Shown here piece after piece: positions 38,630-46,301 of a stretch of 50,369 nucleotides of DNA. The notes beneath the pieces were generated by a model, which worked only from the letters and a program-made list of their open reading frames with translations, made no database searches and was not told where the DNA came from. Position numbers and translations under genes: made by a program. This DNA is from a virus: IMG/VR virus record IMGVR_UViG_3300031669_005085, positions 1 to 50,369 of that record; one strand, written 5' to 3'. Every line of letters begins with the position of its first letter. The stretch's first letter is position 1.

Positions 38630-38646
38630 ATAGCAGGAATCTTTTT
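38608..38646 (-). terminator. Rho-independent terminator of the Thg1-like gene
   Basis: AAGATTCCTGC/GCAGGAATCTT with loop TATTGTAACAA, followed by T-runs on both sides. It ends the transcript of the 38645 gene and contains part of the next promoter. Confidence 0.8.
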
Positions 38647-39457
38647 ATAGATTTTTTGGGATATATTTTAATAAAAATTCCCTATCTTTTGTAAATGTTG
38701 GTGGTTCAATAACTGTCCATACATGCCTCGTATAGATATGTTGTATCTTATCCTCAGCAACAAATGGTGTATTTAATTGAACTTCTTGCCTACAAATAAC
38801 TCTACCTCTTTTATATTTGGGCGCAAAATCATTCCAATTAATTCCCTTTTGAAATATCATTTCTTGCTGCACATTCATATTCTTACCTTCAAGTTCTTTG
38901 TGACTATAAAGACTTTGTGCAACGCTTGAAATACTGTTTCTTACCGTATCTTGCTGCCTAAAGATGAAGTAATTTTCAACTTCATAGCCACTAGGAATTG
39001 TGAATACACGTGCATCAAATTCTGCTAGATTTTGATTTAATATTTTATTATATGCTGTTTCACCATGCGCATCAACATCAATACCATTAAATGTTCTCAA
39101 CATTCTTAATTGATTAAATTTAGCAGTTGCCATTGAAGCAGCAACACTAGTAATTTTCTGAATATTACCATCAAACCAAGCATCAGTACCAATCTTATCA
39201 AAATCTGTTAGTAGTATACTAATTTCATCTGACTGCACAAATGCAAACTTTGCACCCTGTATCTTTCTACAAAGATAAGATGCTGTTTCATTCATATCGT
39301 TCATAAAATCATCGTCAAATGGTTTATTTAAACCACTTGTATATGTGTGAAATGCTTTGCCATCAATACGAATGATAGTATATGTTCTACGAGGAAGAGT
39401 TATACGAGTTCTATTCTCATAATAGTTCTTCATTCTGTCTCCAAGTTCGTCTTTCAT
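38645..39457 (-). CDS. Thg1-like 3'-5' nucleotidyltransferase
   Basis: 270 aa from ATG 39457 (the frame is open to 39499). RIDGKAFHTYT (metal-binding Asp32) and VQSDEISILL (Asp77-Glu78) are the hallmark Thg1/TLP motifs. Thg1 family proteins add nucleotides in the 3'-5' direction; bacterial and phage members (TLPs) repair 5'-truncated tRNAs. Located next to an RNA ligase, so tRNA repair is the likely pathway. It overlaps the small 39454 gene by 4 bases. Confidence 0.9.
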   Translation of the reverse strand: MKDELGDRMKNYYENRTRITLPRRTYTIIRIDGKAFHTYTSGLNKPFDDDFMNDMNETASYLCRKIQGAKFAFVQSDEISILLTDFDKIGTDAWFDGNIQKITSVAASMATAKFNQLRMLRTFNGIDVDAHGETAYNKILNQNLAEFDARVFTIPSGYEVENYFIFRQQDTVRNSISSVAQSLYSHKELEGKNMNVQQEMIFQKGINWNDFAPKYKRGRVICRQEVQLNTPFVAEDKIQHIYTRHVWTVIEPPTFTKDREFLLKYIPKNL

Positions 39458-39657
39458 GATTGTAATTTTAAATGTAACGTTTTTGTTTTTCTTTCCCATG
39501 AAATAATTTCAATGTCATCCAAATCAATACTTTTAATATCAATCTCAGGATTATTCTTTTTATCTTTTAACGTTTTATTATTAAGATAAACCAAATTGCA
39601 TTTTGTTATAAACTTTAGTAATTCAGTTTTAGAATTTTGTTTTTTATTTTTTCTCAT
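39454..39657 (-). CDS. Basic hypothetical protein, 67 aa
   Basis: MRKNKKQNSKTELLKFITKCNLVYLNNKTLKDKKNNPEIDIKSIDLDDIEIISWERKTKTLHLKL: basic head, acidic middle, beta end. It sits between RNA ligase (2-base gap) and the Thg1-like gene (overlap), so it may serve the same RNA-repair job, by context only. Confidence 0.65.
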   Translation of the reverse strand: MRKNKKQNSKTELLKFITKCNLVYLNNKTLKDKKNNPEIDIKSIDLDDIEIISWERKTKTLHLKLQS

Positions 39658-39659
39658 GA

Positions 39660-40661
39660 TTATAGTTCTTGTGAATTAAGATAATTTAGCCAATACTGTT
39701 TTGCTTTAGCACTAATTGCACTTCCGACTTTCTTGGCATCAATACCATTTTCATTCATCGTATCGCTTTCCTCTTTAACCACATCATTATATACCCATCT
39801 CAAGTAATCACCAGTAGATTTCATTTCCAATGCAATACCCATTTCTTTCATTTTATCAATGCCTTGTGCCAATCTGTTTTCGGTTACAGCATATTCCACA
39901 AATTCATTTATATTTTGAATTGCCTCAACATCCACCGCACTAATAGTTTTTACTTTAGATGAACTATGTTTTATTCCTTTAGACTTAAACACGTATCTAC
40001 CTAGTGTACTATTATGCTCAAATACGATACCTTCACCAACACCAATAACACCAAAATACTTTCCAACAGGGCATTCATTTTCAACTTCCAGTGTCATATC
40101 AATGATATCATTTTGAACCAATTCTGGTTGATTAATGTCAATATTAATTTCATATGTCTTAAATTGCAAAATATTATAAATGTTTTGCTCAGGAATCATT
40201 AAATGCTTAAAATTATTCATTTCTTGATAAACATCATCGATTCTAACTGCAAAAATTACAAACATTTTAGGTAAACCAGTAATTGCAACACCCCTTTGAA
40301 TATTATTTCCGCACCATTCACCATAAATTACACAGGATTCATTAAATTGAATACCATCAAATAATTTTGAATAGTCTTTCTTTAGCATTTCACGTAAAAA
40401 TCCACTATTATCAAAGTCTAATGATAACTCACGTTCACGAGATTGAAATCTGTATGCTTGATTTCCATCAGAATCCCTATATAGTGCAATTGCTGAATTA
40501 GTACCATGTAACTTAATGGTTCCTCTAAATTTAAGTATTGGATATGGCTTATCATGAACATAAATTGCATCCCCATTATCATCTTTACCCTGATAATCAC
40601 AATGAGATTTAATTTCTCTAATTGCTTGTCTAAATTGTCCAATTTCTGTAAATTTTTTCAT
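39660..40661 (-). CDS. RNA ligase (Rnl2-like family)
   Basis: 333 aa. Motif I TIKLHGTNSAI (Lys50 the adenylylation site), motif III VIYGEWCG (112-118) and IVFEHNSTLGRYVFKSKGIKHS (motifs IV/V). The length matches Rnl2-type ligases of phages, which seal nicks in tRNA or in double-stranded RNA. Next to Thg1-like and downstream of a broken kinase, it belongs to a phage RNA-repair set. Confidence 0.9.
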   Translation of the reverse strand: MKKFTEIGQFRQAIREIKSHCDYQGKDDNGDAIYVHDKPYPILKFRGTIKLHGTNSAIALYRDSDGNQAYRFQSRERELSLDFDNSGFLREMLKKDYSKLFDGIQFNESCVIYGEWCGNNIQRGVAITGLPKMFVIFAVRIDDVYQEMNNFKHLMIPEQNIYNILQFKTYEINIDINQPELVQNDIIDMTLEVENECPVGKYFGVIGVGEGIVFEHNSTLGRYVFKSKGIKHSSSKVKTISAVDVEAIQNINEFVEYAVTENRLAQGIDKMKEMGIALEMKSTGDYLRWVYNDVVKEESDTMNENGIDAKKVGSAISAKAKQYWLNYLNSQEL

Positions 40662-40906
40662 CTTAAATATTTTATTTGTAACTTATGTTTTTGTCTTTCA
40701 TTTTCTTTTAATTCTTTACCGTTTCTACCTAAATGCCATTTCTTACAAATGTTACATTTATATGGCACAACCTTATGTATTACGTGATCTTGTGAATTAA
40801 CAAACTTAGCAAATTCAATTGCATCATCCTGTGTATTAAATGCTTTTTTTGGCTTATAAATAGGATTATGATCATCGTCATATTTCATAAGTGTCTGACA
40901 TTCCAT
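40658..40906 (-). CDS. Small zinc-finger-like protein, 82 aa
   Basis: MECQTLMKYDDDHNPIYKPKKAFNTQDDAIEFAKFVNSQDHVIHKVVPYKCNICKKWHLGRNGKEL: CNICKKWHLG resembles the treble-clef part of ribosomal or phage 'YxCxxCxxWHxG' proteins, as in NinG-like or L36-type fingers. It overlaps the RNA ligase by 4 bases. Confidence 0.72.
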   Translation of the reverse strand: MECQTLMKYDDDHNPIYKPKKAFNTQDDAIEFAKFVNSQDHVIHKVVPYKCNICKKWHLGRNGKELKENERQKHKLQIKYLR

Positions 40907-41052
40907 AACAATGAATTTTAATTAAAAACTACTTTCATTTATCAAGGTAGCAAAGTTAGGTTTAGTCGCGAACTTTCCTTTCAGTCGGTGCTTCTTTAAT
41001 TATGGCATGTTATCCAACAATTTCAATACGTAGCCATCGTATTAGCAATCGT

Positions 41053-41163
41053 GCATGGAGTGAGATTCGAACCCACACGTTAGGCAGTTAATATTTGGTG
41101 CACCATCTGCCGTAGACCTTCGCTCTTTCGGGCGAGTACAATTACCAGTTCTGTCATCCATGC
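41053..41163 (-). tRNA. tRNA-like sequence with intact T-arm and acceptor
   Basis: On the - strand GCATGGA/TCCATGC is a 7-bp acceptor stem and GTGGGTTCGAATCTCAC a canonical T arm with TTCGAAT. A TCGC/GCGA stem with an 8-nt loop (CCGAAAGA) and a GGCAG/CTGCC stem lie between; the D arm is poor. At 111 nt it could be a long-variable-arm tRNA, a tRNA with an insert or a tmRNA-like remnant. No amino acid is assigned. Confidence 0.45.
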
Positions 41164-41189
41164 AAGTTGTGGGATTGCTCCCACGAGTT

Positions 41190-41747
41190 TTACTTCTGTG
41201 GTCGTGCAAGTGGGTCATCATTATCTTGACCCGATTTGAATGCAGCCTCTGTCTTAGCACTCGTTACCAATTTAATTTCTAAATCAGGACGATTACCAAT
41301 AATAAGGCTGTTTGGAAATGTTGCTTTCAATGCCTTGTGTTGCCTATCGATATCGATAAGTTTTTCTTGCTGAAAAGTAAATTCTTTACGACTGCCTTCG
41401 ATTGTATTCATCAAAGTCTTGTAAATGCTGGCATCTAATGTTGGATTGCTTTCGGTAACCCATTTCATTAATGTTTCTTTTCCTGCAGCACTGTCGTTAG
41501 CATAACGTGCATTCATAATACCGACATAAATTTCCTTAAAGGCATCTTTGTAGTTATCAGTAACGTGTGCTTCATCACGAATTGTCTTCCAAGTATTGTC
41601 AAAGATAACCTCAGTTTGTTGCTGAACTGCCTTACCAGATAGGTAAAGTTTCTTCTCAGTATTTGACAATCCGATTGCCCACATAGCAAACCATGCGCTA
41701 ATAAATAGAATTACACCTAGTGTGATTAAAATTCCAGTTTTTCTCAT
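41190..41747 (-). CDS. LemA-family membrane-anchored protein
   Basis: 185 aa. Signal-anchor helix (ILITLGVILFISAWFAMWAIG, residues 5-26) then a long helical domain (EVIFDNTWKTIRDEAHVTDNYKDAFKEIYVGIMNARYAND...LIIGNRPDLEIKLVTSAKTEAAF) as in LemA. LemA proteins are cell-envelope proteins of uncertain role, found in several Bacteroidota phages. Together with the SPFH lipoprotein and AAA protease it points to phage control of host membrane. Promoter 35 bases upstream. Confidence 0.85.
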   Translation of the reverse strand: MRKTGILITLGVILFISAWFAMWAIGLSNTEKKLYLSGKAVQQQTEVIFDNTWKTIRDEAHVTDNYKDAFKEIYVGIMNARYANDSAAGKETLMKWVTESNPTLDASIYKTLMNTIEGSRKEFTFQQEKLIDIDRQHKALKATFPNSLIIGNRPDLEIKLVTSAKTEAAFKSGQDNDDPLARPQK

Positions 41748-41781
41748 TTTTTTAAATTAAGTTAGTGTTTGAATATTTTAA

Positions 41782-41810
41782 TTATACGACAAAGATATTA
41801 AAATGTTACA
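41782..41810 (-). promoter_or_regulatory. Shared phage promoter element
   Basis: On the - strand TGTAAC, 16 bases, CGTATAA; 35 bases before the start at 41747. Confidence 0.85.
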
Positions 41811-41837
41811 AATAATTTAGAATTATTTTTAAAATAA

Positions 41838-42155
41838 TTAGTTTAATGCTATATCAACCATAGTAAGCATACTTTCACAAGTCCAGATAGCACCACCGCT
41901 AAAGCATCTAATCGTATACCATTTCTCATTTAATTGTTCTATTGTGAATGGAATTTCTTGTAAATTTAACCAAGCATCCTTGGGGTCTCCGTTTATTATC
42001 TTTTCAATAGCATCCATTTTTTCGCTTTCATCATCAGGGTCAATTGTCACAAATTGTTGTTTAGTTTTTAAATCATTCCAACTAACAAATGTTTCAACTA
42101 CCATTCCAGTATATCCATACTTTTTTTCTTTAACAATATTTCCATTTTGATACAT
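41838..42155 (-). CDS. Hypothetical protein, 105 aa
   Basis: Begins MYQNGNIVKEKKYGYTGMVVETFVSWNDLKTKQQFVTIDPDDE, a KOW/SH3-like beta-barrel pattern, followed by a helix and a Trp/Cys-rich end (WYTIRCFSGGAIWTCE). It may bind protein or RNA. No named family. Confidence 0.65.
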   Translation of the reverse strand: MYQNGNIVKEKKYGYTGMVVETFVSWNDLKTKQQFVTIDPDDESEKMDAIEKIINGDPKDAWLNLQEIPFTIEQLNEKWYTIRCFSGGAIWTCESMLTMVDIALN

Positions 42156-42186
42156 TAGGCGCTATGTAATGTTAAGTAAATTAATT

Positions 42187-42600
42187 TTAATGCCAAAATT
42201 TAATATTTTTATCTGATTTACTATTTGGACAATTTTGATTATCACATTTTCTCTTACCAAACAATCCCAAAAATCCATTTTTTGATGCAGTTGAACCGCA
42301 ATTATTACAAAAATATCCAACACCCTCTCTGATTATTCTAGTTAATGGTGGTGATGGTTTTGGTGTCAAATTATCATTAAAATCAATGTCGTTTCTACTA
42401 AACGTAAAATTAACTACAATATGTTCAATAGGTTTAATTGGTTGATAGTATATATCTAATATTTCTTCATTACATTCTTTCATAAAAATTCTACCAATTA
42501 GTTCATTTTTATAATAGCAATCATTTCCACATATCATATAATTTTGTGTATTTTGTAAATCATTACAAAAATATGCTAATATTGTATTAGTTATTATCAT
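42187..42600 (-). CDS. Hypothetical protein with C-terminal zinc ribbon, 137 aa
   Basis: From ATG 42600 (GTG 42612 also open). N-terminal beta-rich part, then GYFCNNCGSTASKNGFLGLFGKRKCDNQNC at the end: CxxC...CxxxxC zinc ribbon. The FLGLFGKRKC part is typical of phage zinc-ribbon proteins. Role unknown. Confidence 0.65.
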   Translation of the reverse strand: MIITNTILAYFCNDLQNTQNYMICGNDCYYKNELIGRIFMKECNEEILDIYYQPIKPIEHIVVNFTFSRNDIDFNDNLTPKPSPPLTRIIREGVGYFCNNCGSTASKNGFLGLFGKRKCDNQNCPNSKSDKNIKFWH

Positions 42601-42721
42601 TTTATCTTTCACTTCCTATTTTAAAATAGCAGTAACTACTGCATTCAAATATTTCTTATTTTTACTGGTTACTTCTAGTTCCCAACTTTGAGCATTAGAA
42701 TTTTATTTGCATCCATCATAA

Positions 42722-42859
42722 TCATATTTTTTGGCTTTTCATTCTATTAAACTCTTTTTCATTAGCATATATAATATTTTGAAGCTTTCCTCTAAATATC
42801 ATCTTATTAATTTTTAACTCAATTTTTCTTATTTTTTTATACGTTTTATTTTGTAACAT
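42722..42859 (-). CDS. Basic micro-protein, 45 aa
   Basis: MLQNKTYKKIRKIELKINKMIFRGKLQNIIYANEKEFNRMKSQKI, helical and Lys-rich, 1 base after the stop of the 42861 gene, so likely co-translated. The stretch 42613-42721 between it and the zinc-ribbon gene holds no clear gene. Tentative. Confidence 0.45.
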   Translation of the reverse strand: MLQNKTYKKIRKIELKINKMIFRGKLQNIIYANEKEFNRMKSQKI

Positions 42860-42860
42860 A

Positions 42861-43214
42861 TTATTTTAAATTTGTCAAATGTAAACAATGCTTTTGGAAT
42901 AATTCCATTGCCATATAAATTTGAATTGAATATCCTGCATCTAATGCTGCACGTTGAATAAGTCTGATTGCTTCAACACGTTTATTATCATTATAATCAA
43001 CATGTTCATTCCAAATCAATTCTGCTTTGGAACGTACATCATTTGTCAGCCATTCAGGAACACTATTATTTTCTTTAGATATTTCTAATAATTTCCTAAG
43101 TTCTTCCAATAAGTCTTGCTTATCATGCCAACTACTCATTGGATATTGATCATCATCAAATTTCCAATAAGTATCTACCAATTCTATTATCTTATTATTC
43201 ATAAAACTATACAT
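42861..43214 (-). CDS. Hypothetical protein, 117 aa
   Basis: Helical, acidic protein (WKFDDDQYPMSSWHDKQDLLEELRKLLEISKENNSVPEWLTNDVRSKAELIWNEHV). No motif. The start is ATG 43214 or 43202; the shared promoter is 23 bases before the first. Confidence 0.65.
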   Translation of the reverse strand: MYSFMNNKIIELVDTYWKFDDDQYPMSSWHDKQDLLEELRKLLEISKENNSVPEWLTNDVRSKAELIWNEHVDYNDNKRVEAIRLIQRAALDAGYSIQIYMAMELFQKHCLHLTNLK

Positions 43215-43236
43215 TTGTATTGAACTTCTTAACCAA

Positions 43237-43265
43237 TTATACGAAAATATTTTAATTTAGTTACG
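43237..43265 (-). promoter_or_regulatory. Shared phage promoter element
   Basis: On the - strand CGTAAC, 16 bases, CGTATAA; 23 bases before 43214. Confidence 0.75.
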
Positions 43266-43334
43266 TTAATTTAAAACCAATATTATTTCCTTTTTGATAC
43301 TTCAACCAACTTCATTCCATAGTTATACACAACC

Positions 43335-43913
43335 TTAAAATTGCGTCCGTGCTTTTCTTTCGACTGTGCAAATTGTATCATTATGTTGCCCACCATGAGC
43401 AACCGTGAGAATCTCAATAATTTCAAATCCTTTTGTTTTACCAATTCCGTTGGTATTCCAGCCAAATGAAATTACTATTCCATCTGGTTTCGTTATTCGT
43501 GCTATTTCTTTTTTTAAGTTTCCCCAAAAACTTGCCTGTGTTGTTTGCATGTTTACAGTTTTACCTAGTTTCTTATAGCACTCACTTACTTGTCTTGGAC
43601 TGTACGGTGGGTCATATAAAACAAAATCCATACTATTGTCAGCAAATTGTTTTAAAAAATCCAAAGCATCCATACAATAATCTGCTTTCATTTCAGGGTC
43701 TAAATCATTGGTTATTTTAGCAATCCTGTTTTTATTAGCAAACGGGTCTATGCTTTCATATTCAGGCTTAAAATATTTATATATCAATTTGCCAATACAT
43801 TTAATATCAAAAGTATTTGAATTAGGCATTTCCCAAACACGTGAAAACAAAGGCTGTGTATAACACGTGGTATAGTTAATTGGGGTTGTATCTGTATTCA
43901 TAATTTTCTGCAT
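43335..43913 (-). CDS. Adenine-specific DNA methyltransferase-like protein
   Basis: 192 aa. SIDPFANKNRIAKITNDLDP (SAM-binding side) and FVLYDPPYSPRQVSECY (DPPY, residues 101-104, catalytic) mark an N6-adenine or N4-cytosine methyltransferase of the small phage type. DGIVISFGWNTNGIGKTKGFEIIEIL is the following beta-alpha unit. No cognate endonuclease is nearby, so it may protect phage DNA or alter regulation. Recognition sequence cannot be read. Confidence 0.88.
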   Translation of the reverse strand: MQKIMNTDTTPINYTTCYTQPLFSRVWEMPNSNTFDIKCIGKLIYKYFKPEYESIDPFANKNRIAKITNDLDPEMKADYCMDALDFLKQFADNSMDFVLYDPPYSPRQVSECYKKLGKTVNMQTTQASFWGNLKKEIARITKPDGIVISFGWNTNGIGKTKGFEIIEILTVAHGGQHNDTICTVERKARTQF

Positions 43914-43925
43914 TTTATTAAGTTT

Positions 43926-44228
43926 CTACTCGGTGGATAGGTTAATGGTTTCTAATCCCCAACTAACCATACCACCAACGTTATTAATTACATCTGGAAT
44001 GCATAGATTTTCTTTCAAAATAAGTTTATTTACTTTGAATGGTTTGTAGTTTACCTGATGATGCCATCGATTGAATTTCCAAACAACTTTTACAATATAT
44101 GGATGTTGTTGCTGTAAACTTTCTGCAAACGCTCTTCTTTGATCACCTGTATTATAGATGGTATCTGTATTACCACCTTTCATTCTCAACGTAGTCACCT
44201 TTCCAATGTGTTTGCCATTCGTTTTCAC
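43926..44228 (-). CDS. Hypothetical protein, 100 aa
   Basis: MKTNGKHIGKVTTLRMKGGNTDTIYNTGDQRRAFAESLQQQHPYIVKVVWKFNRWHHQVNYKPFKVNKL has a basic beta pattern with two aromatic clusters, a possible nucleic-acid binding surface. 12 bases upstream of the methyltransferase, same strand, so probably one operon. Confidence 0.62.
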   Translation of the reverse strand: MKTNGKHIGKVTTLRMKGGNTDTIYNTGDQRRAFAESLQQQHPYIVKVVWKFNRWHHQVNYKPFKVNKLILKENLCIPDVINNVGGMVSWGLETINLSTE

Positions 44229-44253
44229 TCATCTTTTATTTCTATCTAGGTTA

Positions 44254-44430
44254 TTATTCTAATTTCAGTTGCTCTTCCTTGAAATCTACAATCTCATTAG
44301 TTTTATTTAAAGTTGCCTTCCTAATTTTCACATCATACTTGTGTCCCCAAATTTGACGTTCTCTTATTTTTACAATTGTACCTGTTTCATTAAACGGTAA
44401 CAATACTTTATCATGAATTTTAAATGGCAT
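44254..44430 (-). CDS. Small KOW/Tudor-like protein, 58 aa
   Basis: MPFKIHDKVLLPFNETGTIVKIRERQIWGHKYDVKIRKATLNKTNEIVDFKEEQLKLE follows the SH3/KOW barrel pattern ('G..V.....G.V..I......YDV.......I..F.EEQL'). Such domains bind protein tails or nucleic acid. Six bases after the upstream gene. Confidence 0.62.
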   Translation of the reverse strand: MPFKIHDKVLLPFNETGTIVKIRERQIWGHKYDVKIRKATLNKTNEIVDFKEEQLKLE

Positions 44431-44436
44431 CCTAAC

Positions 44437-44772
44437 TTATTTTTTGTTAATTTTTCTCATATAAGAATTAAATTCCTTTAAATCACCAAACATTACTGGA
44501 CTATACTTACCTTCAACAATAGGAAAATTAAAATCTAATTCAGATTTATCCTTTTCAAAATATCCAATAAACTTATATTCTGTATTCAAATCACAATAAT
44601 TTATTGGAAGTAAACGATATGGTTCATTATCGTCTTCAGCATCTGTTGTTACCATAGCCCATAATACCAAATCTCCAATTTTTTTTGGTTTACCGTTGGC
44701 GTAAAATTTCGATTTTAGTAAACTGAAATTTTCTTCAGTTAACTCAACGCATTGTTCACGTAAATTTTTCAT
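44437..44772 (-). CDS. Hypothetical protein, 111 aa
   Basis: MKNLREQCVELTEENFSLLKSKFYANGKPKKIGDLVLWAMVTTDAEDDNEPYRLLPINYCDLNTEYKFIGYFEKDKSE: helical start then beta strands; acidic. Twelve bases after 44785-44973. Unknown. Confidence 0.62.
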   Translation of the reverse strand: MKNLREQCVELTEENFSLLKSKFYANGKPKKIGDLVLWAMVTTDAEDDNEPYRLLPINYCDLNTEYKFIGYFEKDKSELDFNFPIVEGKYSPVMFGDLKEFNSYMRKINKK

Positions 44773-44784
44773 GCTTATGTATAT

Positions 44785-44973
44785 TTAGTTTTCATTATTT
44801 TTCACAATTTCATTAACTTTTTTGCACAACAGTTTAAACTTATTGGCCTCTTCTTCATTCTCAATATCTATTTCACAAAGAGGTAGCGGAAATTTATTTC
44901 TAACCTCTTTTATAGTTGGAAATCCACAATCTCCTGATGATTGCTCCCACACACATTTTCCAGAATAACACAT
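44785..44973 (-). CDS. Small hypothetical protein, 62 aa
   Basis: MCYSGKCVWEQSSGDCGFPTIKEVRNKFPLPLCEIDIENEEEA...: the start CYSGKC.WE...GDC is a recognisable small phage protein opening ('MC(Y/F)SGKCIWE...GDC') of unknown function, with Cys residues that may bind metal. It overlaps the ligase start by 1 base. Confidence 0.68.
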   Translation of the reverse strand: MCYSGKCVWEQSSGDCGFPTIKEVRNKFPLPLCEIDIENEEEANKFKLLCKKVNEIVKNNEN

Positions 44974-46142
44974 TATATATCCTCTCTAAATCTTAATCCA
45001 ACAGGAAATCTTGGTTTACCATACTTAGTTAATCCCTGATATTTTACTGTAAGTATTTTTCCAATAACAAGGCTAGGTTCTTCGGCATATCGAATTAATT
45101 CGTCCATATTACCTTTTAACTTACAATCAAAAGTATTAACTGTATTAGGAATTTCACAAGTAAATACTGCTTTACCTGCCATACTTCCTTTATTACCAAC
45201 CTTAATACCTACAATCTTAAATTCAGAATCATCAAATTCTTTTACCTTTTGAAGGTCATATGAACGTTTATTAACATACATACCATTTGCATTTCTTACC
45301 ATACAACCTTCATATCCCAATTCAATAAAATGGTCAAATGCTTCCATTAATTCATCCTCATTATTAACAATAATGGTTTCAACAATATGAATTGGAGTAT
45401 TAATAAATCTTTTTGTTAGTAATGCAAGTGCTGTTGCTCGTTCTAAATTTGTCATTGACCCATCAGGTATATCATATACGTGATACTGAACTACCTCATG
45501 ACCTTCCATTGGTTTATCCTGACGAATTAATGAAGTTATTTTTTCAAACGTTATTTTTTCCTTTGGAAAATTAAAATTTGATTCGTTTTTAATTACATTA
45601 ATATCTGGATGCCAAAGTTCTCCATCCAAATATTTATATGGAAGACTTGCTGCTTTTAATGCTTTAATAATATGTGGAACACTTTTAATTGGTTTTCTCG
45701 TTCTACTCCATAGAGAAACCTCATCAGTATTTTGACTAATACACCTATGTCCATCCAGTTTTGGCTGGGCAAGTGCTGGATATTTTATTTTATCACCCTG
45801 CTCTGAAAATTTATGTGCAAGCATTGGAAAAATGCCACCTTCAATAATTTCATCAATTTTACCCGCCATAGCATCCTCAATGCTATTTACATATCCCTTT
45901 TTTAACTGTTTTTCTCTCCTAGCCTTAGCCTGTGCCACTGCTTGTTCTATTGCAGTAGTGGCATTTGCTTTACCAGTATTTTTGCCTTCAAAAACCTGTT
46001 CACGGCTTTCTTGAATCTTTCCACCAACCTGACCATAGTAATTTATTATATTAGGTATGTCATTGATGATATCAACACGTATTTGCCACTCTTGAATAGC
46101 ACCAGTGCTTGTTTTTTTATAAAGTTTTGGAAATTCTATCAT
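44973..46142 (-). CDS. ATP-dependent DNA ligase with N-terminal WGR-like domain
   Basis: 389 aa. Residues 1-85 look like a WGR-type domain (ATSTGAIQEWQIRVD...YGQVGGKIQESREQVFEGKNTGKANATTAIEQA). The catalytic domain has AQPKLDGHRC (Lys128 the AMP site), GEL(W)HP, then EGCMVRNANGMY and KVKEFDDSEFKIVG in order as motifs IIIa, IV and V. It seals nicks in DNA during phage replication. The first bases are duplicated at 47116-47185 by a neighbouring insertion. Confidence 0.92.
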   Translation of the reverse strand: MIEFPKLYKKTSTGAIQEWQIRVDIINDIPNIINYYGQVGGKIQESREQVFEGKNTGKANATTAIEQAVAQAKARREKQLKKGYVNSIEDAMAGKIDEIIEGGIFPMLAHKFSEQGDKIKYPALAQPKLDGHRCISQNTDEVSLWSRTRKPIKSVPHIIKALKAASLPYKYLDGELWHPDINVIKNESNFNFPKEKITFEKITSLIRQDKPMEGHEVVQYHVYDIPDGSMTNLERATALALLTKRFINTPIHIVETIIVNNEDELMEAFDHFIELGYEGCMVRNANGMYVNKRSYDLQKVKEFDDSEFKIVGIKVGNKGSMAGKAVFTCEIPNTVNTFDCKLKGNMDELIRYAEEPSLVIGKILTVKYQGLTKYGKPRFPVGLRFREDI

Positions 46143-46183
46143 TACATTAATTAATTATTCACAAATATACTGCTATATTTTGA
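46110..46183. repeat. Direct repeat, copy 1 (ligase 5' end)
   Basis: The native ligase leader and first codons. It is 74 bases and matches 47116-47185 with one substitution and a four-base gap. Confidence 0.9.
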
Positions 46184-46301
46184 CAAAAATATGTGATTGA
46201 TATGTAATTTAAACATATAAATAAATTTTGAAATTTTTTTCAAATAAAAAACCGTATTATACGTTCAAACATAATAGTCAACACTACATTATATATTCTA
46301 A

